Positions 1 through 6,590 of a stretch of 18,867 bases of DNA are shown piece after piece; within the stretch, counting starts at the first letter, position 1; the number at the start of each line of letters is the position of its first letter. The notes beneath the pieces were generated by a model that was not told where the DNA came from, ran no database searches, and was given only the letters and a program-made list of their open reading frames with translations. Position numbers and translations under genes: made by a program. The stretch comes from Cryomorphaceae bacterium (GTDB lineage Bacteria; Bacteroidota; Bacteroidia; Flavobacteriales; Schleiferiaceae). The DNA lies in the NCBI GenBank assembly GCA_013205365.1, contig JABMNC010000164.1, positions 1 to 18,867 on the forward strand, written 5' to 3'.

Positions 1-272
1 CCCTTGGCCCCATTATAACGCGGATCGTTATCGGGATTATGATCGCCCTCCGCTCGGGCATTGATGAACATCATCTTCGAGGTGGCCCAAGAGGGGCGAA
101 ATCCAAACTGATAGAATTGGATCTGTTTTGGTGCGTCACTGGTAACCACCGGCGTCGCGCTACCCGGAGCAATATTGGCATTTGCGCGCCATAGCTCCGG
201 CTGAATCGCTTCGGCTCCAAAGCGCTTTTGGAGCACTTCGAGCTTGGATACCTGAACATAGCGACCGCACAT
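1..272 (-). CDS. SRAP-family protein (HMCES/YedK type), 3' part cut by window edge
   Basis: The minus-strand frame from ATG at 272 gives 90 codons that run off the left edge. The protein begins MCGRY, so Cys2 becomes the N-terminal catalytic Cys after Met removal. Further SRAP signatures are NIAPG (33-37), FGFRPSWA (56-63) and FINARAEGDHN (69-79), with Asn71, Arg73 and Glu75 of the conserved NAR-E motif. The last motif and the following NDPRYNGAKG match the variant I know from Bacteroidota. Known for the family: these proteins bind single-stranded DNA at stalled forks and form a thiazolidine DNA-protein crosslink with abasic sites, which shields them from breakage. The gene sits downstream of a Y-family polymerase and a LexA-like repressor on the same strand, which supports a damage-tolerance role. 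The 91-bp AT-rich gap before it suggests its own promoter. The later catalytic His lies outside the window. Confidence 0.93.
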   Translation of the reverse strand, partial: MCGRYVQVSKLEVLQKRFGAEAIQPELWRANANIAPGSATPVVTSDAPKQIQFYQFGFRPSWATSKMMFINARAEGDHNPDNDPRYNGAK

Positions 273-363
273 AATTAATTGATTCTTTGATTTAATTTAT
301 TATTATTAAAGTACTGGTTATATATTACTTATAATTCTATATAGTTAAAACCTATCGCCCCTT
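273..363 (-). promoter_or_regulatory. AT-rich spacer, probable SRAP gene promoter region
   Basis: The 91 bp between the SRAP start and the dinB stop are strongly AT-rich compared with the flanking genes. On the minus strand TAGGTTTT (347-354) matches 7 of 8 positions of the Bacteroidota -7 box TAnnTTTG, counting the free bases. The 9-mer ATATAGTTA (339-347, plus strand) also occurs at 2383-2391 inside the operator candidate of the LexA-like gene. A short inverted repeat AAGTA-N12-TACTT lies at 309-330. No clear -33 element is seen. The promoter assignment is inference. Confidence 0.35.
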
Positions 364-1575
364 TTACTGCCTTCTATTGGCCAAAAGTGGCGGCGGATCC
401 CCACTGAAAGGATTCGGTCTTCCTATGGTTTGCGCGGCCATCCCAAAGGCCCTGACGACAGACCGGTCTCCGTAGCGAATCCGAATTCGATCCATCGCCT
501 CACTCAATCGATATCCCCGGTCGTCCAGCTCAAAGAGGCCAAACTGCTCCCCTCCTCCTACCAGTCCGCTAAAGCGAATTCCGATTAGGCGAACCCTCTG
601 GCGCCGATCGTGAAGCTGCCGAAAAAGACTTTCGCCAACCTCTAAAAGCACGTGGTCCGAAGCAGTGTATGGGATTTGACGCTGCCGCGAAACCGTTTGA
701 AAGTCAGAATAGCGAATTCTCACCGAAACATTGCTCGTGAGCCGATGGCCGCGCCGTAGCTGAAAGGCGAGGTTCTCGGTCATCGCCGCAAGCATGCCCT
801 TGAGCTTAATCTCATCGAGCGTGTCCTGCTCAAAAGTTCGCTCGGTTGAAATCGACTTGCGCTCATGGTAGGGCTTCACGGGGCGGTCATCCACTCCCTG
901 GGCCTTGCTCCAGAGGTCCAAGCCGGGCTTTCCAAGAACCTGATAGAGTAGTTCTGAAGGCATCTCTTGAAGCGTTGCAATGCGCTGAACACCTAAGGCA
1001 CGAAGAGACTGGTAGGTCTTCTCCCCCACCATGGGAATTTTGCGCACCGAGAGCGGGGCCATAAACAGCCGCTCAACACCTCGGGGCACGTGGCGATGGT
1101 TGTTTGGCTTGGCTTCTCCCGTAGCCACCTTGGCAACCGTCTTGCTGGTAGATAGACCAAAGGAAATCGGGAGTCCCGACTCGCGAATTACTCTATCGCG
1201 CAACTCCTGAGCAAACTGATAGGTTCCAAAAAATCGATCCATGCCGCTTAAGTCTGCATAGAATTCGTCGATAGACGCTTTTTCAAGTACAGGGACCGCC
1301 TCGCTTACAATCTCGGTCACCACCTTGGAATGCTTGGTGTACTCCATGGAGTTGCCTCGAACAACTACCGCCTCGGGACATAATTCGCGCGCCATGCGCA
1401 TAGGCATCCCTGAACGTACGCCCGTCTGGCGAGCCTCGTAGCTGCAGGCCGCAACCACGCCTCGATCGCTTACTCCGCCCACGAGCACGGGAATTCCGTG
1501 CAGTCTGCTGTCCATAAGTCGCTCAACAGATACAAAAAAGCTGTCAAGATCCATGTGGAGTACGGTGCGATCCAT
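364..1575 (-). CDS. dinB: Y-family translesion DNA polymerase (DinB/Pol IV)
   Basis: This 403-aa protein is a translesion polymerase that copies damaged template with low fidelity. The palm-domain metal ligands are visible as Asp9 in HMDLDSFF and Asp103-Glu104 in SIDEFYADLS. Phe14 sits where the steric gate against ribonucleotides is expected. The finger motif ACSYEARQTGVRSGMPM (43-59) is typical. A helix-hairpin-helix thumb (about 178-225) and a little-finger domain (about 240-345) follow. QFGLF (344-348) fits a beta-clamp binding pentapeptide, at the place where related Bacteroidota DinB proteins carry one. The length is slightly above E. coli Pol IV. The gene starts 6 bp behind the stop of the LexA-like gene, so the pair is very likely co-transcribed in an UmuDC-like arrangement, and induction on repressor cleavage is expected. 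I cannot exclude a more UmuC-like role, but the sequence fits DinB best. Confidence 0.93.
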   Translation of the reverse strand: MDRTVLHMDLDSFFVSVERLMDSRLHGIPVLVGGVSDRGVVAACSYEARQTGVRSGMPMRMARELCPEAVVVRGNSMEYTKHSKVVTEIVSEAVPVLEKASIDEFYADLSGMDRFFGTYQFAQELRDRVIRESGLPISFGLSTSKTVAKVATGEAKPNNHRHVPRGVERLFMAPLSVRKIPMVGEKTYQSLRALGVQRIATLQEMPSELLYQVLGKPGLDLWSKAQGVDDRPVKPYHERKSISTERTFEQDTLDEIKLKGMLAAMTENLAFQLRRGHRLTSNVSVRIRYSDFQTVSRQRQIPYTASDHVLLEVGESLFRQLHDRRQRVRLIGIRFSGLVGGGEQFGLFELDDRGYRLSEAMDRIRIRYGDRSVVRAFGMAAQTIGRPNPFSGDPPPLLANRRQ

Positions 1576-1581
1576 GAATCC

Positions 1582-2361
1582 TTAGGCCACATGCTGGTTC
1601 AGCGAGCGGCGAAGTTCGTGTACTTCACTTTGAAGGTTTTCTAGTCGGGCGAGAATTACCTGATCCATATTGGGTTTAGTTGTCAGGTCAAGCTGAATAA
1701 AGCCTTGAACCTTCCATACCTCAATGAGCTCGTCAACGTGCAGGGAATAGGGCTTGTATACGGGGTTGTCGGACACTAAGTCCAGACAGCCAGCCTCGGC
1801 AATGCGGTTGATGGCGCGCTTAAAGACCACGCCCTGCTCTTGAGTCAAAAAAACATAAAGTTCATTAGTCTTAATGCTTCGCCAGTCTTGAACATAGCTT
1901 GAAATCACGTAGGAACCTGACATAATGGGAAGCATGCTGTCTCCTTGAATTTGAAAAACCCTTCGTGTTTCTTCTTGCGAAAACTCGGGAAGAGGAAGCG
2001 CAAACTGGGGTAGAGCTTCGATAAAATCGAGATCGCCATAGCCTCCCAGATAGCCCGCTGCCGCTTTGACCGGAACCACAGAAACCCGCTCACTACCCTC
2101 GCGAGAGTCCACTGCCACTGTAAGCACGCGAAGCTTTTGGCCCGAAAGTTCTTTAGTGGTCCACGCATCTCCCGACACCAATGCATCAATAGTGCAGGCA
2201 AACAACTGAGCCATGGCCTTGAGGCTGTCGAGCTTTGGCTCCGCTCTCCCCTCTTCGTAGGAGCCCACTTGGGCACGATTTAGTCCCAGTCGCTCTGCGA
2301 GTTGAGCTTGAGTCCATCCTTTGGTTTTGCGATGGTTCTTGATTTGTTCTGCTAGTGCCAT
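1582..2361 (-). CDS. LexA/UmuD-like XRE-S24 self-cleaving repressor
   Basis: This 259-aa protein has an N-terminal XRE helix-turn-helix (about 5-60, with WTQAQLAERLGLNRAQVGSYE) and a C-terminal S24 peptidase domain. The self-cleavage site is visible as Ala102-Gly103 in VKAAAGYLGG. The catalytic pair is Ser142 (QGDSMLPIMSG) and Lys181 (VFKRAIN). The C-terminal end (about 233-256) is predicted to form a short coiled coil, a common extension in Bacteroidota members. Known for the family: RecA filaments on single-stranded DNA trigger self-cleavage and release repression. The gene directly precedes dinB, so it is probably both repressor of this pair and its own regulator. The domain order is XRE-S24, as in phage-type CI/HdiR repressors, not the winged helix of true LexA. 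It could instead act mainly as an UmuD-like accessory factor for the polymerase. Confidence 0.9.
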   Translation of the reverse strand: MALAEQIKNHRKTKGWTQAQLAERLGLNRAQVGSYEEGRAEPKLDSLKAMAQLFACTIDALVSGDAWTTKELSGQKLRVLTVAVDSREGSERVSVVPVKAAAGYLGGYGDLDFIEALPQFALPLPEFSQEETRRVFQIQGDSMLPIMSGSYVISSYVQDWRSIKTNELYVFLTQEQGVVFKRAINRIAEAGCLDLVSDNPVYKPYSLHVDELIEVWKVQGFIQLDLTTKPNMDQVILARLENLQSEVHELRRSLNQHVA

Positions 2362-2371
2362 GTTCTTAAAA

Positions 2372-2392
2372 TTAGTATGCTAATATAGTTAG
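2372..2392. promoter_or_regulatory. Candidate operator of the LexA-like repressor
   Basis: Three alternating half-sites lie just upstream of the LexA-like gene: TTAG (2372-2375), CTAA (2380-2383) and TTAG (2389-2392). The first two form TTAGTATGCTAA, an inverted repeat with a 4-nt spacer. The last two form CTAA-N5-TTAG. The site overlaps the predicted -7 box, which suits a repressor. Autoregulation is inferred from position and symmetry. Confidence 0.5.
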
Positions 2393-2411
2393 TAATTTTA
2401 ATTTATTCAAA
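2380..2411 (-). promoter_or_regulatory. Predicted promoter of the LexA-like/dinB operon
   Basis: On the minus strand TTTG (2408-2411) is followed after 20 nt by TATATTAG (2380-2387). These fit the Bacteroidota -33 element and the -7 box TAnnTTTG, with one mismatch in the latter. The start codon lies 18 nt further on. The -7 box is covered by the operator candidate. Confidence 0.5.
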
Positions 2412-2416
2412 TTTTT

Positions 2417-3649
2417 TTAGATGGGTGCCCCCGCCATGGCATGTCCCGCAATCCACCCCGTCGTCCAAGCTGCCTGAAAGTTGAATCCACCCGTGAGGGC
2501 GTCGATGTCCAGTAATTCGCCAGCAAAATAGAGCCCTGGATGCAGGCGGCTTTGCATCGTAGTAAACGAAACCTCCTCAAGAGCGACTCCGCCAGAGGTA
2601 ACAAACTCGTCTTTGTTGGTGGATTTTCCGACTACATTGAAGGCGGATTCCGTGAGCACCTCAGCCCACTTGCGCAGCTGGGGTTTGCTTAAATCAGACC
2701 AATTGGCGGCATCAGGAATCCGAGCAAAGGCCGCTAGGGACTGCCACAAACGAAGCGGAATGCCAAAAAGGGCATTGGAACGAACGCGCTTGCGCTGGTG
2801 GTTGACGTCCTTGCGCAGAGCATTGAGCTCGTCCAGCAACTCGTCGGTACTAAACTGGGGCGTCCAATTGACATAAATAGTGAAGCGGTGGTCGCAATTG
2901 GCCATCCATCGCGCTCCGAATGCACTCATTTTAAGCACCGCCGGGCCACTTAGGCCCCAGTGCGTGATGAGCATTGGTCCCTCTGTTTCGAGTCCGCCAA
3001 CGGGAACCGTTACGCGCACGTTGGCAAGGGAAATCCCCGACAGGTCTTCTATGCGCGGATCCCTGACATTAAAGGTAAAAAGCGAAGGTATTGGCGGCAC
3101 GATTTGGTGGCCTAATTCCGCGAGCACGTCCCAAATTTTTTTGCTGGATCCGGGGGCTAAAAGTACCCGGTCCGCCTCAATAATGCGGCCGCTTTCTAAG
3201 GCTAAACTCCAGGTGCCGTCGGGTTGTGGAACAAGGTTTTTTAGGCCCGAATGCAGCTCGAAACGAACGCCAGCAGACTCCGCCATGGAGAGCAAGCAGT
3301 CTATAATAGTTTGAGAGTCGTCGGTAACAGGAAAAACTCGCCCGTCTTCTTCGACCTTAAGCGATACGCCGCGATCTTCAAACCACTCCATGGTATCGCC
3401 ACAGGCAAAACGAGAAAAGGGGCCAAGCAATTCCTGCCCGCCCCTTGGGTAATAGTCTGTTAGGTCGCGAGGGTCAAAGCAAGCGTGGGTTACGTTGCAT
3501 CGCCCTCCCCCTGAAATTCGAACTTTTCCGAGGAATTGTGCGGACTTTTCAAGGAGGTAAACTTGAGCCTGAGGATTGGCTTCTGCTGCTGCAATAGCGG
3601 CAAAAAAACCTGCAGCTCCTCCACCAACGACTACTAAACGCTCTGACAT
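2417..3649 (-). CDS. NAD(P)/FAD-dependent flavoprotein, HI0933/BaiN family
   Basis: The preferred ATG at 3649 gives 410 aa. An upstream in-frame start at 3712 would overlap the zinc-ribbon gene and add 21 residues that do not belong to the family. Residues 4-30 form the dinucleotide-binding Rossmann fold (LVVVGGGAAGFFAA, with the acidic end of the second strand at LLEKS). GKVRISGGGRCNVTH (about 41-55) is the signature of the HI0933/YhiN/BaiN group. The C-terminal part contains TSGGVALEEV, and LYFAGELLDIDALTGGFNFQ closes the FAD site. The physiological substrate is unknown for most members; some gut bacterial relatives act in bile-acid reduction, which should not be assumed here. A TACCTTTG box lies 5 nt before the start codon. 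The gene does not obviously belong to the damage group next to it, although transcription runs in the same direction. Confidence 0.92.
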   Translation of the reverse strand: MSERLVVVGGGAAGFFAAIAAAEANPQAQVYLLEKSAQFLGKVRISGGGRCNVTHACFDPRDLTDYYPRGGQELLGPFSRFACGDTMEWFEDRGVSLKVEEDGRVFPVTDDSQTIIDCLLSMAESAGVRFELHSGLKNLVPQPDGTWSLALESGRIIEADRVLLAPGSSKKIWDVLAELGHQIVPPIPSLFTFNVRDPRIEDLSGISLANVRVTVPVGGLETEGPMLITHWGLSGPAVLKMSAFGARWMANCDHRFTIYVNWTPQFSTDELLDELNALRKDVNHQRKRVRSNALFGIPLRLWQSLAAFARIPDAANWSDLSKPQLRKWAEVLTESAFNVVGKSTNKDEFVTSGGVALEEVSFTTMQSRLHPGLYFAGELLDIDALTGGFNFQAAWTTGWIAGHAMAGAPI

Positions 3650-3654
3650 AGAGC

Positions 3655-3662
3655 CAAAGGTA
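3655..3662 (-). promoter_or_regulatory. -7 promoter box TACCTTTG before the flavoprotein gene
   Basis: The minus strand reads TACCTTTG, a full match to TAnnTTTG. Only 5 nt separate it from the ATG at 3649, so the transcript would start at or next to the start codon. No -33 element is evident. Confidence 0.5.
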
Positions 3663-3671
3663 GACCGAAGC

Positions 3672-4049
3672 CTACCATTGCGGCGACAGGTCGGACTTTC
3701 GATAGACTTCAATCATGCGGTTTGCCTTCTCAAAGTACTGAATGTCATATATGCCATAAAGCATCGTCCCGTCTTCTCGAAGATCGAGTTCAGTCATCGC
3801 TTTAATATTAAAGCCATAGACCAGCAGCTCGTCTTTGGCAATTTCGCAGACTCCCGCATCGATTACTCCCGTGAGAATTTCGTAGTTGCGGCGAAGCTTC
3901 TTGTGAGAAGGCCTCATGAACTTAGAATTGGTTACTGCTTGACTGTTGTGAAAGTCATTCCGGCAGTGATCGTCGCAGTACTTCTTGTCTGCTCTTCCAA
4001 AAACTGGAAGACCGCAGTTAAGACAAAATCGGTTACCTCTGTGTTGCAT
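3672..4049 (-). CDS. Small zinc-ribbon protein, function unknown
   Basis: The preferred ATG at 4049 gives 125 aa starting MQHRGNRF. Longer starts up to 4142 would translate the AT-rich promoter region. Cys9, Cys12, Cys25 and Cys29 (CLNCG...KYCDDHC) form a four-cysteine zinc-binding site. A basic stretch (about 45-60, RPSHKKLRRN) follows, then a mixed alpha/beta C-terminal part. I recognise the type as a conserved small protein of Bacteroidota, but know no function. The zinc site and basic region would suit nucleic-acid binding, which is inference. It diverges from ssb across a 189-bp regulatory region, and its stop lies 22 bp before the flavoprotein start. Confidence 0.82.
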   Translation of the reverse strand: MQHRGNRFCLNCGLPVFGRADKKYCDDHCRNDFHNSQAVTNSKFMRPSHKKLRRNYEILTGVIDAGVCEIAKDELLVYGFNIKAMTELDLREDGTMLYGIYDIQYFEKANRMIEVYRKSDLSPQW

Positions 4050-4088
4050 AGAATATAGAATAAAAGGGTTTAAAAATTTTGAACATGC

Positions 4089-4096
4089 CGAAAGTA
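4089..4096 (-). promoter_or_regulatory. -7 promoter box for the zinc-ribbon gene
   Basis: The minus strand reads TACTTTCG, one base off TAnnTTTG. A TTTG lies 16 nt upstream and a further TTG 23 nt upstream as possible -33 elements. The leader would be about 35 nt. Confidence 0.4.
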
Positions 4097-4134
4097 TGTC
4101 AACATTTGTAAACAAAAAACAAGGGAAACGACTA

Positions 4135-4151
4135 ATTAACAATATGTTAAT
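4135..4151. repeat. Perfect 17-bp palindrome, candidate operator
   Basis: ATTAACA (4135-4141) and TGTTAAT (4145-4151) are exact reverse complements around the spacer ATA. The site lies between the divergent zinc-ribbon and ssb genes and has no T-tract, so a dimeric regulator site is more likely than a terminator. The regulator is unknown. Confidence 0.5.
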
Positions 4152-4238
4152 AAATTCCAGAACTTACGTTTATAACCTAATGAAGTGGGCTTGCCGGGCG
4201 TGCTTTGCCCTGTTTTGTTTAATTAAAATTATTATATC

Positions 4239-4601
4239 ATGAAAAATAAAGTTCAGTTAATTGGTTATGTGGGGCAAGACCCCGAATTCCGCAACTTTGA
4301 AAACGAGGTGTCGCGCCTTAAATGCTCCATCGCAACCCACGACCGTGTGAAGAATGCAGAAGGAGCCTACGAGGACCGAACCACTTGGCACAATGTTGTG
4401 ATGTTTAATAAGCTGGCGTCAAGGGCGAGTAAAATTCTAAAGCGCGGCGACCTCTGCGCCATTGAAGGTTCGCTCTCCTACTACAGCTATACTAATACCG
4501 AGCAGCAGTCCGTCAACCGAACCGACGTTGTCGCCCGAGACTTTACCTACTTGGGTAATGCCTCTGCAAAGGAGCGCAAGCAGGTCGAAGAAACGGCATA
4601 G
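4239..4601 (+). CDS. ssb: Single-stranded DNA-binding protein, short form
   Basis: This 120-aa protein covers the ssDNA-binding OB fold: MKNKVQLIGYVGQDPEFR at the start, the aromatic TTWHNVVMF (48-56, Trp50) and LKRGDLCAIEGSL (67-79). It ends shortly after the OB fold at EETA. The Gly/Pro-rich linker and acidic tip (DDDIPF type) that recruit partner proteins in standard SSB are absent. It is thus shorter than E. coli SSB (178 aa) and could be a second, specialised paralogue; whether the genome has a full-length SSB cannot be seen here. The start is fixed by the ATG at 4239, with no Shine-Dalgarno. Its last 55 bp overlap the end of the opposite-strand peptidase gene. Its closeness to SRAP, DinB and the LexA-like repressor fits a role on damaged or processed DNA, but an independent replication role is equally possible. 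Confidence 0.9.
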   Translation: MKNKVQLIGYVGQDPEFRNFENEVSRLKCSIATHDRVKNAEGAYEDRTTWHNVVMFNKLASRASKILKRGDLCAIEGSLSYYSYTNTEQQSVNRTDVVARDFTYLGNASAKERKQVEETA

Positions 4602-5617
4602 AGCTCTAAAGAGGTCCATGAGTCTTTAGCCTGAATCTCGTCAAACTCCCCTTTAAGCAGGTTAAACGTTTGATACGGAACAGGTGCACCGCTGCCTTGA
4701 GGAATTGCCTTAGCTATTCCTGAGGAGTGCGACTGGCTTTGGACCTCTTCCCACACATGCCAGTGGCTGCTTTGATTGCCAGACCGAAGTTCCAAATCAA
4801 CTCCCCATGATGCATTGAGCGGAAGCTTCCGGTAGTTCGTGATTCCCTCAAGCTTGGGATTCCTTGCTGCGTCAATCTTGCGCAGTACCTCGCCCAGTCG
4901 AAGGGATACCCGTTCTCGAGAATAATCCTCAAGGGCTACGCCAGTCTCGACGGTAACAGTTGGAACTCCCAATTCTTGGGTCCACTCTCCGAAGGCTGTG
5001 GGGTAGTATGCATCGTCGAACCGAGCATAGCCCCAATTGGGCTCAAGCTCTTGCATTAGGCTACTAATGGTTCCGGCCCAAGCCTGGGCAGGTTCTGAAT
5101 AGGATTCATGGCCTTGATTGATGCAACGGGGAGCTAATACACTAAGGCTGCTAGGAATAGCCTGCCCATTCGGGCAAAACAAGCTTCGCTGGTCGTGAAG
5201 GTTCAAGGCAAGCTTAAACGATTGTGAGGCCAATACTGACTTCAGCAGGTCGGATTCGAGCGGACCATGATCTCGCGCCCTTCGGTTAAGGTCAATACCC
5301 TCGCTGGTGAAGCGAGTAAATGCATCGACACCAGAGGGGTTCACCAAGGGCACAAGGGTCCAATCGCATTGAGGTTGTCCGCAGCGAATCAAGTGCAGCA
5401 GGGCCTCAAAGCCGGTCGGTTCGTTGCCGTGCATCATTGACCAAGCAATCCTAGGCTCCCCTCCTGCTGCATCCGGGTGATTCAAAAGCCAAAAAGGAGT
5501 CCGTTCTGCAGGAGCAATATTATGAAGAACCCAACCGCCAAAATTTGCCGCTTCGGCGAGCAATTTAGAGCGAATGCTAAAGTTTTGATAACGCACAGGT
5601 TCAAAAGTAGTGTACAC
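4547..5617 (-). CDS. M14-family zinc carboxypeptidase/deacylase-like protein
   Basis: The frame begins with GTG at 5617; an in-frame stop lies two codons further upstream, so no longer start exists. It gives 356 aa. Zinc ligands of the M14 fold are visible: His63 and Glu66 in MMHGNEPTG (HxxE), and His141 in LNLHD. Glu224 in VTVETG fits the general base. DLNRR (109-113) carries the Asn-Arg pair that holds the substrate carboxylate. No signal peptide is apparent, so a cytoplasmic role on peptides or small acylated substrates is likely. The substrate cannot be told. The C-terminal region (about 270-356) lacks known motifs. The 3' end overlaps ssb tail to tail by 55 bp, and the start lies 19 bp from the divergent phosphatase gene. 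Confidence 0.85.
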   Translation of the reverse strand: MYTTFEPVRYQNFSIRSKLLAEAANFGGWVLHNIAPAERTPFWLLNHPDAAGGEPRIAWSMMHGNEPTGFEALLHLIRCGQPQCDWTLVPLVNPSGVDAFTRFTSEGIDLNRRARDHGPLESDLLKSVLASQSFKLALNLHDQRSLFCPNGQAIPSSLSVLAPRCINQGHESYSEPAQAWAGTISSLMQELEPNWGYARFDDAYYPTAFGEWTQELGVPTVTVETGVALEDYSRERVSLRLGEVLRKIDAARNPKLEGITNYRKLPLNASWGVDLELRSGNQSSHWHVWEEVQSQSHSSGIAKAIPQGSGAPVPYQTFNLLKGEFDEIQAKDSWTSLELYAVSSTCLRSFAEALPK

Positions 5618-5624
5618 GAGGACC

Positions 5625-5632
5625 TAACTTCG
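5625..5632 (+). promoter_or_regulatory. -7 promoter box TAACTTCG before the phosphatase gene
   Basis: TAACTTCG is one base off TAnnTTTG and stands 4 nt before the ATG at 5637, which predicts a leaderless or nearly leaderless mRNA. No clear -33 element is seen. Confidence 0.45.
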
Positions 5633-5636
5633 GAAT

Positions 5637-6581
5637 ATGAAAGTACAAGCGTTTATTTTGGCTTTTGCCCTCGCGGGCACATCGGTCTATGCTCAAGAAC
5701 TAACCTTTGCGATGGGCAGCTGCGCGGAGTTAAGCGACCACGAAAGCGAGCTAATTTTCACCCAAATTGAGGCTAAAAAACCGGATTTTTTCTTTTGGCT
5801 AGGCGACAACACCTACTATACCAACGGGGAATGGAACGACAGCATCCGGATGGCAGAAAACTGGAGGCGGAGGCATGCAAGTCCACCCCTTGCTCAAATG
5901 ATGCAGAGTACCAGCCAGCGCGCCATTTGGGATGATCACGATTTTGGGCCCAATGATGCAGACAGCACCTATGCGCTCAAGGGGGTTAGCGCAAAGATCT
6001 TTAGTTCTGTTTTTAAGGAAACGCCTTTTTCTTTGGCTGAATTCGGAGACCTCAGGTGGCAGGAACGACGGGGTTCAGTTCTTATTATTGGCATCGACGA
6101 CCGAACTCATCGCGGTCCAGTGGGCACCCAGGTCCTCGGGATTGGTCAGCTGGATTGGATTTCTGAAGTCCTGAAGGCCCATCACGATGCTCCCTTGGTA
6201 TTTGTGGCGATTGGATCGCAGGTACTTAACCTATATGAGTCTTTTGAAAATATGGCGCGCTACCCAGACGAGCGCCTCGAGTTACTCAAGCGATGCGCCG
6301 AATTCCCGGGTCAGGTAGTGTTTTTAACGGGCGACCGTCACCATGGGGAAATCGAAGAGGTGACCTTCCAAGGTAAGCGCTTTATTGAAGTTTGCTCCTC
6401 GCCTCTAACCTCCAAGGTCTTTGCACCCAGCAGCCTTGAAGCCTCGGCCAATACTACGATTCGAGGTAATCCGGTGAATCAAAAACACTTCACAGTAATC
6501 AAGGTTTCAAAGAAGAAACTCGATATTGAATATTGTACCTCCAAAGGCGAAACAATTGTAAACGCTTCCTACGATTTGTAA
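5637..6581 (+). CDS. Exported PhoD-like alkaline phosphatase/phosphodiesterase
   Basis: This 314-aa protein has a Sec signal peptide (1-19, cut after VYA) and a PhoD-like metallophosphoesterase domain. Motifs in order are MGSC (26-29), WLGDNTYY (54-61), WDDHDFGPND (98-107) and TGDRHHGE (231-238), supplying the Asp, Asn and His metal ligands. Known for the family: calcium- and iron-dependent phosphomonoesterases or diesterases in the periplasm or outside the cell, used for phosphate release. This is a short form that lacks the N-terminal Ig-like domain of Bacillus PhoD, as often in Bacteroidota. The gene diverges from the peptidase gene. Its stop codon TAA is shared with the -7 box of the next gene. 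I see no pho-box-like repeat in the very short upstream gap, so phosphate regulation is open. Confidence 0.9.
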   Translation: MKVQAFILAFALAGTSVYAQELTFAMGSCAELSDHESELIFTQIEAKKPDFFFWLGDNTYYTNGEWNDSIRMAENWRRRHASPPLAQMMQSTSQRAIWDDHDFGPNDADSTYALKGVSAKIFSSVFKETPFSLAEFGDLRWQERRGSVLIIGIDDRTHRGPVGTQVLGIGQLDWISEVLKAHHDAPLVFVAIGSQVLNLYESFENMARYPDERLELLKRCAEFPGQVVFLTGDRHHGEIEEVTFQGKRFIEVCSSPLTSKVFAPSSLEASANTTIRGNPVNQKHFTVIKVSKKKLDIEYCTSKGETIVNASYDL

Positions 6582-6586
6582 CTTTG
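6579..6586 (+). promoter_or_regulatory. -7 box TAACTTTG overlapping the phosphatase stop codon
   Basis: TAACTTTG is a full match to TAnnTTTG. Its first three bases are the phosphatase stop codon, and 4 nt separate it from the ATG at 6591. A TTG at 6556-6558 lies 20 nt upstream and fits the -33 element. Confidence 0.5.
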
Positions 6587-6590
6587 CTCA

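Larger units (their letters stand above)
4050..4238. promoter_or_regulatory. Divergent AT-rich control region between zinc-ribbon gene and ssb
   Basis: This 189-bp spacer has no convincing gene. It holds a -7 box for the minus-strand gene (TACTTTCG, 4089-4096) and a short inverted repeat TTTGT-AA-ACAAA (4105-4116). It also holds a perfect 17-bp palindrome (4135-4151) and a GC-rich patch (4187-4210) within an otherwise AT-rich stretch just before ssb. Confidence 0.55.

Noticed and set aside
71..259. 62-aa minus-strand frame at the left edge
   Set aside because: It lies in another frame of the same strand as the SRAP gene, whose motifs are unmistakable; this frame shows no family features.
2880..3314. 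144-aa plus-strand frame opposite the flavoprotein gene
   Set aside because: Antisense to the conserved FAD-protein core, with low-complexity Ser/Pro-rich content and no domain.
3985..4242. 85-aa plus-strand frame running into ssb
   Set aside because: Its first part is antisense to the zinc-ribbon gene and the rest translates the AT-rich control region. Only the last 20 codons were kept as a weak leader-peptide idea.
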